From IMG/VR virus record IMGVR_UViG_3300026519_000061, positions 1 through 25,295 of that record: a stretch of 25,295 nucleotides of DNA, one strand, 5' to 3'. The position numbers and the translations under genes are program-made. The stretch is from a virus. The notes under the pieces were generated by a model. It did no database searches and was not told the DNA's origin. It saw only the letters and a list, made by a program, of their open reading frames with translations. Shown piece by piece: positions 1 through 6,282 of the stretch (position 1 is the first letter of the stretch; each line of letters opens with the position of its first letter).

Positions 1-39
1 TACTCCGAAGGTCAAATTTGTTCTTATTATTATTATTTT

Positions 40-735
40 CTAAGGTAATTCAATCTTTACATCAATCACTTTCCCTAACACTCTAAAATCAGAAAAAATC
101 TTTTTGTAATCTTTGTTTAGTGGGTTTAGGTATGGCGTTGCCCCATCGTATTTTAGTTGTTTGAATGTAACTGCATCATTGCCATTTTCTTTGGCCACAA
201 CAAATATGCCGTTGGTCTCATCTCCTTTCTGCTCTGGATCAACTATGATGATCGTTCCTTCTGGAAAGCTAAAAGGACCAATGTCTGTAGTCATTGATTC
301 GCCCATCACTCGTAGTGCATACGTGTTGCTAGAATGCTTTTTGTAGCAAGCAATGGTCTCATATTCTTCTGACTCATCAACAAATGCAACATGCGTTTCA
401 CCTGCTTGTATCCAAGAAATTATTGGCACATACCCATAATTTTTGTGAATGGCTGGTTGTGTGTTGGACGAGATGTACTTCGCACCTGATTCATTAACTT
501 GGCTATTTGAATATGTTGATCCTACTTCTTCTGGATTAACACCATACAATAAGTACTCTGGTGTTGTGTCCAGTACATCACATAGTTTAGTGAGGTTTTT
601 TCCTGACGGTTGATGTAAATCTTGTTCCCAAAAAGTGATAGTAGATGTAGATACACCAACTAATTTTGCAAGTTTCGGATTGCTAAACCCTCTTACTTTT
701 CTAACCTCTCTTATTCTAATTCCGCATGTTTTCAT
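40..735 (-). CDS. CI/LexA-like phage repressor (HTH + S24 peptidase)
   Basis: Lysogeny repressor of 231 residues. Residues about 5-65 form an XRE-type helix-turn-helix (KLAKLVGVSTSTITFWEQ). Residues about 103-225 form a LexA/S24 autoprotease domain: Ala111-Gly112 is the likely self-cleavage site, Ser147 in MGESM the nucleophile and Lys192 in VTFKQL the general base. All three are intact, so RecA-stimulated cleavage and prophage induction are expected from family knowledge. It is divergent from a Cro-like gene at 817, the standard immunity arrangement. A TATAAT lies only 7 nt upstream of the ATG, so the message is probably leaderless, as for lambda cI from PRM. No convincing Shine-Dalgarno sits at normal spacing. 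The assignment is firm; operator specificity cannot be read from sequence. Confidence 0.95.
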   Translation of the reverse strand: MKTCGIRIREVRKVRGFSNPKLAKLVGVSTSTITFWEQDLHQPSGKNLTKLCDVLDTTPEYLLYGVNPEEVGSTYSNSQVNESGAKYISSNTQPAIHKNYGYVPIISWIQAGETHVAFVDESEEYETIACYKKHSSNTYALRVMGESMTTDIGPFSFPEGTIIIVDPEQKGDETNGIFVVAKENGNDAVTFKQLKYDGATPYLNPLNKDYKKIFSDFRVLGKVIDVKIELP

Positions 736-742
736 ATTTTGT

Positions 743-748
743 ATTATA
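743..748 (-). promoter_or_regulatory. -10 box of the repressor promoter (leaderless message)
   Basis: A consensus TATAAT on the minus strand ends 7 nt before the repressor ATG at 735, so transcription should start at or next to the start codon. No good -35 box is seen at 16-18 bp, which fits a promoter needing activation. The near-palindrome GTATTATATTAC (741-752) overlaps it and could be an operator. Inferred from sequence only. Confidence 0.5.
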
Positions 749-755
749 TTACCTC

Positions 756-784
756 TTGACTTTTGTTTGCTATGTGATTAATAT
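756..784 (+). promoter_or_regulatory. Early rightward (PR-like) promoter
   Basis: TTGACT at 756-761 and TAATAT at 779-784 are separated by exactly 17 bp, a good sigma70 promoter. It drives the Cro-like gene at 817 and presumably the replication genes. Its -35 region lies just upstream of the -10 box of the divergent repressor promoter, so one bound repressor could control both. Confidence 0.7.
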
Positions 785-786
785 CC

Positions 787-798
787 TTAGTTAACTAA
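787..798. promoter_or_regulatory. Candidate operator palindrome TTAGTTAACTAA
   Basis: A perfect 12-bp palindrome lies 2 bp downstream of the early -10 box, across the expected start of transcription. This is a usual place for a CI or Cro operator. No second perfect copy was found in the 736-816 gap, so the assignment rests on position and symmetry only. Confidence 0.35.
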
Positions 799-816
799 CT
801 TTTCAATCTAAACAAA

Positions 817-1014
817 ATGATTATTACACGAGAACAAGCACTGAATGAATATGGAACAGTAATTGCATTGGCTGATGCTTTGGGTGTTACTGCTAGTCGC
901 ATATCCCACTTCAAAGACAAAGACTCTTTGCCAGAGGCGTTGGTTAATAAATTACAACTTCTTAGACCCAATGTCTTCATGAGTGAAGAAGTTAAAAAAC
1001 GAATCATACATTGA
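817..1014 (+). CDS. Cro-like transcriptional regulator
   Basis: A 65-residue protein. Residues about 10-45 read as a P22-Cro/YdaS-like helix-turn-helix (ALADALGVTASRISHF), followed by the LPEALVNKLQ segment common in such proteins. It is the first gene of the rightward early operon, divergent from the CI-like repressor, which is the classical Cro position. The predicted role is repression of the cI promoter and later of its own promoter. The ATG at 817 has no clear Shine-Dalgarno. Its 3' end contains the ribosome-binding site of the next gene, suggesting coupled translation. Family-level similarity is judged by eye. Confidence 0.75.
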   Translation: MIITREQALNEYGTVIALADALGVTASRISHFKDKDSLPEALVNKLQLLRPNVFMSEEVKKRIIH

Positions 1015-1025
1015 AGGTGAATATT

Positions 1026-1232
1026 ATGAGTCTTGAAAGGAAATCGATACATGTGAAGATAAGTCCAGATATGCACAAGCAGCTGCAAATAATGGCAGAG
1101 TTCCAAAATAAGCCCATGGCAGAATTGGCCGCTTTGTTCTTGGAGAAAATGATTATTGCTGATTTTCATGAGCACAGAATAGCATTTAATCGAATGCAGA
1201 AGGCTGGAATGTCAGGGAATATCAGGCAGTAA
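1026..1232 (+). CDS. Arc/MetJ-type ribbon-helix-helix protein
   Basis: Small protein of 68 residues from the ATG at 1026. That start is preferred over upstream TTG (1011) and GTG (1017) codons because AAGGTGA lies at good spacing before it. An amphipathic strand (KSIHVKISPDM) is followed by two helices (HKQLQIMAEFQ and AELAALFLEKMI), the ribbon-helix-helix plan of Arc, CopG and MetJ repressors. It sits between the Cro-like gene and the replication gene, so it may be a second early regulator in the place of CII or Arc, or a copy-number regulator for the origin. It would act as a dimer on DNA. Its target is unknown; the paired AGTGC repeats at 1302-1316 are one candidate. Confidence 0.65.
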   Translation: MSLERKSIHVKISPDMHKQLQIMAEFQNKPMAELAALFLEKMIIADFHEHRIAFNRMQKAGMSGNIRQ

Positions 1233-1270
1233 GGTGGAACATATCAATAACAAACACACTAGAAAACAAA

Positions 1271-1294
1271 AAAGCCCCAATTTCTCGGAGCTTT
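1271..1294 (+). terminator. Weak hairpin between regulators and replication gene
   Basis: AAAGC (1271-1275) pairs with GCTTT (1290-1294), with CC/GG pairs inside across one mismatch. Only a short, interrupted T run follows. It could attenuate transcription from the regulators into the replication gene. Weak support. Confidence 0.25.
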
Positions 1295-1301
1295 CTATCA
1301 G

Positions 1302-1316
1302 TAGTGCCTGCCAGTG
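1302..1316. promoter_or_regulatory. Paired AGTGC repeats before the replication gene
   Basis: TAGTGCCT begins at 1302 and a second AGTGC follows exactly one helical turn (10 bp) after the first, about 25 bp before the replication gene. The octamer TAGTGCCT also lies inside both 46-bp late elements (4136 and 10886). It may be a regulator-binding site, but an 8-mer match can arise by chance in 25 kb. Confidence 0.2.
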
Positions 1317-1341
1317 CTACTAAATACAAAGGTAATATTAA

Positions 1342-3282
1342 ATGAAAGATAAAGAAAATACAAGCTATCTTAAACAATATGGTAAAAAATTGATTGAAAA
1401 TGGTTATCAAATCGTGCCTATTCCTCCTGGCTATAAATACCCAAAGAATTTTCCACGATGGCAAAAGACAAACTTCAATAAAATTTTACCTAAATTACTT
1501 CAAAATGGTTCCGCGGATGCCTATGTTAGTATTAAGTTGGGGTATGGTGTATGTGCTTTAGATTTCGATATCCGCGATGAGTTTATTATTGATTTTATTA
1601 TTGATTGGTGCTTAGAAAACATAGGAGATACCCCTATAAGATATGGTAACAGACCTAAAGCAATGATGTTTTTTAGAACTGACGAGTTGATAAAAAAACG
1701 AACATCTCCTATGTACGTCGATTTGTTTGGTAATGACCATCAGATTGAAGTACTTGGCATTGGTCAACAGGCGTTAGTGTATGCTATCCATCCAACAACG
1801 GGTAAACCTTATGAGTGGAATGATTCTGGAATTGCCGACATTCACAAAGATAATCTACCGTTAATAACATCAAATCAGATAAATCAATTATTCAATTATT
1901 TAGAAGAAATTAAACCAAATAATTGGAAAATCAAAGAAAAAGCTACTTCTACTAATCTCAGTACAAGTCCTTTACTCAATTTAAAACCAACCTTAGACAT
2001 CTCCATTCAAAAAATAAAAGATACTTTATCTAATATTGACCCAGATAGTGAATATCACACTTGGTCAAAAGTTGGAATGGCTTTGTACCATCAATTTAAT
2101 GGCGATGTTCAAGGGTTTGAATTGTGGGACCATTGGAGCATGTTAGGCAGCAAGTATAATTCTTCTGAGATGGATCATAAGTGGTCAACTTTCAAAGCTA
2201 ACATAAAAACGACAAACCCAGTAACCTTTGCAACCGTACTACACCTAGTAAAAGATAAAAAAGAAGAAACGACAAACAAAATAGAAACAGGATTCAAGTT
2301 AGTTCATGCAAGTGATGTTTTAGACAAATTAGGTCCAATCGATTGGGCGGTAGAAAATTACTTTGAAAAGAACACTTTTGGTGTTCTTTATGGCGAACCT
2401 GGCTCATACAAATCATTTATTGCAATAGACATTGCTTTGCACATTGCCACAGACCAAATGTGGCATGGTAATGCGGTAAAGCAAGGACCCGCAATACTAA
2501 TTGAGGGTGAGGGTCACCAAGGGTTAGCCAGACGTTTGGCTGGCTGGTCAAAGGTTCATGATGTTGACCTATCGAATCACCCTGTGTATGTATCTCAAGC
2601 GGCTACCGCATTTCTTGATATGTCGGCAGTTAATGAAGTTTACCAAAGTGTGAAGAACATCGTAGAAATAACGGGTCAAAACCCGGCTGTGATTGTTGTT
2701 GATACTCTTGCCAGGAACTTTGGACCAGGGGACGAGAACAGCACCTCTGACATGAGCCAATTTATCAAGATGATAGATATTATTAGAAGTGAGTTTGAGT
2801 GCCTTGTTATGGTGGTGCATCACACAGGTAGATCAGATAAGAACAGAGCCAGAGGATCCATTGCTTTAGATGGTGGCGCTGACTTTATTTACCAAATCGA
2901 CAAGCCAAGCAACATGATGGCAGAGCTAACCTGCAAGAAGATGAAAGATGCAATTGAGCCAGAAAAGACCTATTTTCAAGCTCAGTCAATCTTAATTGAT
3001 ATGACAGAAGATCAGGAGATTACTTCTCTAGTTTTCGATAAAACAGAGGCACCTATTAATGTTCAAAAAGCACTTAAAGGCAATCAAGAATTGCTATATA
3101 AATTGGTTCAGAAGCATTGTTTTGAAGGATCTGTTGACAGAGGTCATATAGTCGAAATGGCAATTTTAGAGGGTATTTATAAATCAGAAAGTTCGGTTAG
3201 ATCAGCGTTAAACAGATTATCAGAAGCTATTTATATTGAACTAAAAAGTAATGAAATCATAGACTTAGGTGACCGGGGATGA
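1342..3282 (+). CDS. Replicative primase-polymerase / helicase fusion
   Basis: A 646-residue replication protein with three parts. Residues about 8-200 look like a bifunctional primase/polymerase (PrimPol) domain with an acidic LDFDI motif (Asp74, Asp76). Residues about 220-305 match the PriCT type of primase C-terminal domain (SEYHTWSKVGMALYHQFNG, ending KWSTF). Residues about 325-550 are a RecA-like, RepA/AAA_25-type hexameric helicase: Walker A GEPGSYKS (Lys357, Ser358), Walker B VIVVD (Asp454) and the VVHHTGR motif near residue 494. The last 70 residues resemble a winged helix. AAAGG precedes the ATG. The origin-like repeats begin right after the stop, so it probably loads at that origin, primes and unwinds. 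Domain names come from motif reading, and the PrimPol call is less certain than the helicase call. Confidence 0.85.
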   Translation: MKDKENTSYLKQYGKKLIENGYQIVPIPPGYKYPKNFPRWQKTNFNKILPKLLQNGSADAYVSIKLGYGVCALDFDIRDEFIIDFIIDWCLENIGDTPIRYGNRPKAMMFFRTDELIKKRTSPMYVDLFGNDHQIEVLGIGQQALVYAIHPTTGKPYEWNDSGIADIHKDNLPLITSNQINQLFNYLEEIKPNNWKIKEKATSTNLSTSPLLNLKPTLDISIQKIKDTLSNIDPDSEYHTWSKVGMALYHQFNGDVQGFELWDHWSMLGSKYNSSEMDHKWSTFKANIKTTNPVTFATVLHLVKDKKEETTNKIETGFKLVHASDVLDKLGPIDWAVENYFEKNTFGVLYGEPGSYKSFIAIDIALHIATDQMWHGNAVKQGPAILIEGEGHQGLARRLAGWSKVHDVDLSNHPVYVSQAATAFLDMSAVNEVYQSVKNIVEITGQNPAVIVVDTLARNFGPGDENSTSDMSQFIKMIDIIRSEFECLVMVVHHTGRSDKNRARGSIALDGGADFIYQIDKPSNMMAELTCKKMKDAIEPEKTYFQAQSILIDMTEDQEITSLVFDKTEAPINVQKALKGNQELLYKLVQKHCFEGSVDRGHIVEMAILEGIYKSESSVRSALNRLSEAIYIELKSNEIIDLGDRG

Positions 3283-3283
3283 T

Positions 3284-3437
3284 GCGTTTCAAAAATTTTG
3301 AAACGCTTTGCAACGCTAGCAAAAAACACCGTTGCAAAACTTTTGAAACGCTTTGCAACGGCAAAAGTTATCCACAGGCTAAACCACCATATAGGGTCGT
3401 TTCCGAGGTATTAAAGCGTTTCAAAGCTTTTGAAACG
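3284..3437. repeat. Iteron cluster of the origin
   Basis: A 23-bp perfect palindrome spans 3284-3306, with arms GCGTTTCAAAA and complement around one central A. TTTTGAAACGCTTTGCAACG occurs at 3296-3315 and again at 3341-3360, 45 bp apart. CCGTTGCAAA (3329-3338) and its complement (3352-3361) form an inverted pair around that second copy. A further palindrome with CGTTTCAAA arms spans 3417-3437. GCGTTGCA recurs at 3461. The shared half-site is CGTTKCAAA. Confidence 0.85.
3368..3376 (+). promoter_or_regulatory. Consensus DnaA box TTATCCACA
   Basis: An exact match to the high-affinity DnaA box lies between the second and third iteron groups. It suggests that the host DnaA protein takes part in opening this origin. 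Confidence 0.75.
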
Positions 3438-3480
3438 GTGTTCTGTTCAGTCTCAGCCGAGCGTTGCAGAAAAAAGGTGG

Positions 3481-3504
3481 TATATATATATATATATATA
3501 TATA
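3481..3504. repeat. (TA)12 tract, likely DNA-unwinding element
   Basis: Twelve uninterrupted TA units lie at the downstream edge of the iteron/DnaA-box region. TA steps melt easily, so this is the natural first opening site. The tract is also prone to length change, so its exact repeat number may be unreliable in an assembly. Confidence 0.7.
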
Positions 3505-3548
3505 CCCCTCTGTAACTGGGAGCCTTGGGCATTTTGGAGGATGTAAAA

Positions 3549-3833
3549 ATGATGAGTGATGGTTATCTAAAATATTATTTTTTACTGGTTGGTGAAACAG
3601 TAAATGGTTTTGAGATTTGGTATAGGCACAAACAAAGAAGAAAAAATGAATGGCACAATTATTATATTCGAAATGAATCACTCTCAGGAAGAAGGACTTG
3701 GAACTTCGCGCATAATGGTAAAAGATTTGCAAATGGGGAAAGCATTGAGAATCTAAAAAGGGAGCATCTGAAAGTTTTTAATTGGGCGATAAAAAAGATA
3801 ACCAACTTCCAAGAGGTATTTATAAATCGATGA
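3549..3833 (+). CDS. Uncharacterised small early/middle protein
   Basis: A 94-residue protein starting at ATG 3549, chosen because GGAGG (3536-3540) lies 8 nt before it. The sequence is basic and aromatic (GFEIWYRHKQRRKNEWHNYYIRNE; RRTWNFAHNGKRF) with no signal peptide or membrane segment. I do not recognise the family. It lies between the origin and the Mor/C-like activator, and its stop overlaps that gene in an ATGA arrangement, so the two are probably co-translated. A role in replication or the early-to-late switch is suggested only by position. Confidence 0.6.
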   Translation: MMSDGYLKYYFLLVGETVNGFEIWYRHKQRRKNEWHNYYIRNESLSGRRTWNFAHNGKRFANGESIENLKREHLKVFNWAIKKITNFQEVFINR

Positions 3834-4138
3834 AAAAAGAAATGAGTAATGATTTAAAAGCAGTCGGTGAAATTCTCCAAGAAAGTTTTTCTTCTCTCGA
3901 ATCTGATAAGCCAATATCTTTAGAAAAATTGAAAATTAAATTCCTAAAAAACCTTGGTGAAAATTTTAATGGTGACCGATTGTACATATCCAGCGATCAG
4001 AAGTTAATTGACAGAACAATGCTGGTGAGAAAATATTTATCCAGGAATTATTCAGTAAGAGAAATAAGTAAAGCCACAGGTATTCCTACAACAAGCGTTT
4101 TTAGAATTTTGAAAAAAATAGTCAGCTGTTCCGCTTAG
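3830..4138 (+). CDS. Mor/C-family late transcription activator
   Basis: A 102-residue protein read from the ATG overlapping the previous stop (ATGA). An upstream codon at 3782 is open but has less support. Residues about 43-53 (GENFNGDRLYI) match the conserved strand of the Mu Mor/C family. Residues about 66-96 (VRKYLSRNYSVREISKATGI followed by PTTSVFRIL) form its C-terminal helix-turn-helix. Mor and C act as dimers and recruit RNA polymerase to promoters lacking a good -35 box. The last codons of this gene lie inside the 46-bp element that recurs before gene I, and the lysis genes follow directly. This is the C - Plys - lysis order of Mu. I infer that it activates the two 46-bp elements. No similarity search was run. 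Confidence 0.75.
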   Translation: MKKEMSNDLKAVGEILQESFSSLESDKPISLEKLKIKFLKNLGENFNGDRLYISSDQKLIDRTMLVRKYLSRNYSVREISKATGIPTTSVFRILKKIVSCSA

Positions 4139-4171
4139 TGCCTAAAAAGTGGAACACTTTTTTGTTATGTT
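4126..4171 (+). promoter_or_regulatory. Late promoter element, copy 1 (before lysis)
   Basis: A 46-bp element, identical at 45 of 46 positions to 10876-10921. It holds a dyad: TGTTCCGCTT at 4127-4136 and AAGTGGAACA at 4147-4156, arms separated by 10 bp with one mismatch. A -10-like TATGTT follows at 4166-4171, and no -35 box is evident. A perfect 8-bp hairpin (AAAAAGTG, loop GAA, CACTTTTT; 4144-4162) overlaps the second arm and could also act as a weak terminator for the activator gene. The holin-like gene begins at 4196 with its own GGAG. Predicted to be bound by the Mor/C-like protein. Confidence 0.65.
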
Positions 4172-4195
4172 AGCGGGAACAATTTTGGAGTATCT

Positions 4196-4528
4196 ATGAA
4201 AAAAGCAGAAATAATCGGCAAAATAAAAAGACGCATTGGTGTAATTATCGCTTTTGTATTTGGCCTTTGGGTAATACTAAACCCAACAACATTCATCACA
4301 ATTGGTGGTGACATTGGCTATAAGGTATTCACGGCTATATGGGTATTGGTCATGGCTTATCTTGCGTTAAGTCAAATGGATAGGCACTGGTCAAAACCAG
4401 ATGATAAAAAAGAAGTTTCTCTTTCTAAATTTATGAAAGAAGAAGCGGATTCTGATAACAAGATGGTGATTTATGCCGTACTTATTTTTACTGTTGGCAA
4501 TATTCTGTCCGCAGTTATCTCAAGCTGA
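4196..4528 (+). CDS. Holin-like membrane protein
   Basis: A 110-residue protein with three hydrophobic segments: about residues 13-37, 43-60 and 89-109. A charged stretch (DRHWSKPDDKKE) lies between the second and third, and the N-terminus is basic. GGAG precedes the start at good spacing. It is the first gene after the late promoter and overlaps the lytic transglycosylase by 56 nt, the expected place for a holin that permeabilises the inner membrane and times lysis. Holins are too diverse for a family name here. The call rests on membrane topology and neighbours. Confidence 0.65.
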   Translation: MKKAEIIGKIKRRIGVIIAFVFGLWVILNPTTFITIGGDIGYKVFTAIWVLVMAYLALSQMDRHWSKPDDKKEVSLSKFMKEEADSDNKMVIYAVLIFTVGNILSAVISS

Positions 4529-5138
4529 GACAACAAAAAGATATGATGACCTGATTAAATCAGCATCAAATTTATATTTACCTTGGGATTGGCGTTGGTA
4601 TCGTTCGCAGCTTGAACAAGAAAGTTTATTAAACCCGTTAGCGGTATCACCAGTAGGAGCTAAGGGAATAGCACAATTCATGCCTGCAACATGGCAGGAT
4701 ATGCAAAGAGAATTAAAATTTACAGGTTCTCGAAATGATGCTTATAAGTCTATCCGTGCAGGCGCCTATTACAACAAGAAGCTAAGAAATATTTGGAAAT
4801 GGAAAAGACCTGAATCAGATAGAAGAAGATTAACATTTGCGAGTTACAACGCTGGAGCTGGAAATATTCTTAAAGCACAAAGGTATTGTGTTGGGTCCAG
4901 GAGATGGGAGTCAATACAAATATGTTTACACCAGGTAACAGGTGGTAATGCACTGGAGACAATAAACTATGTTAACACAATTGAAATCAGATTTGCAAAA
5001 CAGATTGGTAAAGATATTACTGGCAACAATATTGATTTTAGTTTTGATAATTTTTCTGAGTGGTGGCAAGCACAAGAGGAACTATGCAGCATTACAGATC
5101 AAGAAAGCGGATTTGAAGCAATGCCAGCAAGTCAATAA
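4473..5138 (+). CDS. Lytic transglycosylase endolysin with signal peptide
   Basis: A 221-residue peptidoglycan-cleaving enzyme of the SLT/GH23 type. Residues 1-18 are a hydrophobic leader ending LSQA before Glu19, a likely signal-peptidase site, although the n-region has no positive charge. The catalytic glutamate is Glu50 in LEQESLLNP, followed by GAKGIAQFMPATW (about residues 62-74) and FASYNAGAGN near residue 128. Secretion by a leader would make lysis less dependent on a large holin hole. An in-frame stop just upstream fixes the start at 4473. The gene overlaps the holin by 56 nt and the Rz-like gene by 170 nt, so its last 56 codons are read in two frames. Confidence 0.88.
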   Translation: MPYLFLLLAIFCPQLSQAETTKRYDDLIKSASNLYLPWDWRWYRSQLEQESLLNPLAVSPVGAKGIAQFMPATWQDMQRELKFTGSRNDAYKSIRAGAYYNKKLRNIWKWKRPESDRRRLTFASYNAGAGNILKAQRYCVGSRRWESIQICLHQVTGGNALETINYVNTIEIRFAKQIGKDITGNNIDFSFDNFSEWWQAQEELCSITDQESGFEAMPASQ

Positions 5139-5376
5139 AGAAGGAATTGAAAAGAGAGACGAATTAATAATCAGAATTAAAGAGCTTGTTGAAATACAGA
5201 AAAACACAGAAAAAAATATTTTAGAGGCTAAAAAAAGAATTGAGATTTATGAAATTACAGCGAAAACACAACTGGAAAAGAAGATTGAAAAACTTACAAG
5301 CCTACCTATCAATGATTGTGATGACATGCCTATTAGCGATGATGTTATCGAGCTGTGGTACCAGTCAGATTATTAA
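4969..5376 (+). CDS. Rz-like inner-membrane spanin
   Basis: A 135-residue protein with one N-terminal membrane anchor (KILLATILILVLIIFLSGG, about residues 15-33). A long charged coiled-coil-like periplasmic region follows, ending in an acidic tail (CDDMPISDDVIELW). This is the i-spanin architecture that bridges to an outer-membrane lipoprotein at the last step of Gram-negative lysis. GGAG lies 10 nt before the ATG. The first 170 nt lie inside the transglycosylase gene in another frame. The last 128 nt contain the start of the Rz1-like gene, the classical nested spanin arrangement. Confidence 0.8.
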   Translation: MLTQLKSDLQNRLVKILLATILILVLIIFLSGGKHKRNYAALQIKKADLKQCQQVNKEGIEKRDELIIRIKELVEIQKNTEKNILEAKKRIEIYEITAKTQLEKKIEKLTSLPINDCDDMPISDDVIELWYQSDY

Positions 5377-5584
5377 AACAGAATATGTTGATGTACCAGT
5401 GCCTCAAATTATCCCCATTCCTGTAAAACTTACACAACCCATTATGAAACCAAAAAAAGAAAAATTCACATGTGGAACAACCAGAGATATTTTGGTACCC
5501 ACACTTTTTAGCAAATTAGGCCAATGCAATAACAAACTGTTGGAGATTAAAAACTTAAAAGTAGATGATAAAAATGATGGATGA
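5249..5584 (+). CDS. Rz1-like outer-membrane lipoprotein spanin
   Basis: A 111-residue protein from the ATG at 5249; a TTG three codons earlier is also open. A basic n-region is followed by a hydrophobic stretch and the lipobox LSSC, with Cys36 as the expected lipidated residue. The mature part has a proline-rich segment (VDVPVPQIIPIPVKL) typical of o-spanins. It starts inside the Rz-like gene in another frame and ends beyond it. With Rz it would fuse inner and outer membranes during lysis. This lipobox protein is also the best evidence in the window for a Gram-negative host. Confidence 0.8.
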   Translation: MKLQRKHNWKRRLKNLQAYLSMIVMTCLLAMMLSSCGTSQIIKTEYVDVPVPQIIPIPVKLTQPIMKPKKEKFTCGTTRDILVPTLFSKLGQCNNKLLEIKNLKVDDKNDG

Positions 5585-5858
5585 ATTATGGGTAAAGATA
5601 CTCGGTGGTGGATTTCTTGCTTTTGTTTCTACGGTCCTAGGCATCAAAGCCGCACAGGCGAAAACACAAACAAGGCTTGACGCGATAGAAAAGTCGTTTA
5701 CAGAGAAAACAAACGCATTAGAGGTTTCAGTTAAAGAGCATTCTGAGTCATTGGAAAAAATAATTGAGAAGCAAGGTGTTTCGATGGGTAGAGAGATAGG
5801 CGAGATGAAAGCAGAAATTAAAACAATCAGAGATGATTTTTACAAACCAAATATTTAA
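5565..5858 (+). CDS. Membrane-anchored coiled-coil protein (Mu DUF2730-like)
   Basis: A 97-residue protein with one N-terminal hydrophobic helix (VKILGGGFLAFVSTVLGIKA) and then a long heptad-like charged region (LDAIEKSFTEKTNALEVSVKEHSESLEKI). Mu-like phages carry a similarly built DUF2730 protein between lysis and terminase genes, and this one sits in the same place. The start is uncertain: ATGs at 5565, 5574 and 5577 are all in frame and none has a strong ribosome-binding site. It overlaps Rz1 by up to 20 nt. Its function is unknown. The family link is by topology and position, not by a search. Confidence 0.6.
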   Translation: MIKMMDELWVKILGGGFLAFVSTVLGIKAAQAKTQTRLDAIEKSFTEKTNALEVSVKEHSESLEKIIEKQGVSMGREIGEMKAEIKTIRDDFYKPNI

Positions 5859-5861
5859 ATT

Positions 5862-6278
5862 ATGAAAAAAGGCAGGCCAACAAGGTATAAAAAAGAGTTT
5901 GCGGAGCAAGCTTATAAGCTTTGCCAGCTTGGTGCTACTGACAACCAATTGGCTGATTTTTTTGGGGTTTCCGAAGTAACAATCAATACATGGAAGAAAA
6001 AGCATTCTGAATTTCTTAAGTCCATAAAAAACAGTAAGTACGATTTTGACACAAAAATTGAAATGTCATTGGCTCAAAGAGCAATGGGTTTCTCTCATCC
6101 AGATGTTAAAGTTTTCAATAATGATGGCACTCCATTGGTAGTTCCAATAACAAAACATTACCCACCAGACACAGGTGCTTGTGTGTTTTGGCTTAAGAAC
6201 AGGAAGCCAAACCAGTGGCGTGAAAAAGTAGAACAAGAGCACACAGGCGGCGTACAAATCAAAGTGATTAGGGAATAA
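5862..6278 (+). CDS. Terminase small subunit
   Basis: A 138-residue DNA-recognition subunit of the packaging motor. The N-terminal GRPTRYKKEFAEQAYKLCQ and LADFFGVSEVTINTWKKKH segments (residues about 4-50) form the helix-turn-helix typical of this family. The region AQRAMGFSHPDVKVF, then ITKHYPPDTGACVFWLKNR and PNQWREKVE, matches the C-terminal half strongly. It lies 3 bp after the previous gene and 4 bp before TerL. It would bind the packaging-initiation site and stimulate the TerL ATPase. Confidence 0.93.
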   Translation: MKKGRPTRYKKEFAEQAYKLCQLGATDNQLADFFGVSEVTINTWKKKHSEFLKSIKNSKYDFDTKIEMSLAQRAMGFSHPDVKVFNNDGTPLVVPITKHYPPDTGACVFWLKNRKPNQWREKVEQEHTGGVQIKVIRE

Positions 6279-6282
6279 TAAA

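Larger units (their letters stand above)
3284..3504. other. Probable phage replication origin
   Basis: Noncoding region directly after the primase-helicase gene. It combines repeated CGTTTCAAA/CGTTGCAAA-type motifs, several arranged as palindromes, a perfect consensus DnaA box TTATCCACA at 3368-3376, and a (TA)12 tract at 3481-3504 suited to be the unwinding element. This set of parts is that of iteron-type theta origins. The frame that stays open across it gives a peptide (FETLCN twice) that merely mirrors the DNA repeats, so it is not taken as a gene. Confidence 0.8.

Noticed and set aside
3279-3515. Open frame of 78 codons across the origin region
   Set aside because: Its peptide repeats (FETLCN, FKxFET) and its Tyr-Ile tail simply translate the iterons and the (TA)12 tract. 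It also overlaps the DnaA box and has no ribosome-binding site.
4144-4163. The hairpin in the 46-bp element as a simple rho-independent terminator
   Set aside because: The T run is mostly inside the stem and the stem is AT-rich. The identity extends well beyond the hairpin on both sides and includes a -10 box, which a terminator would not need. A dual role remains possible.
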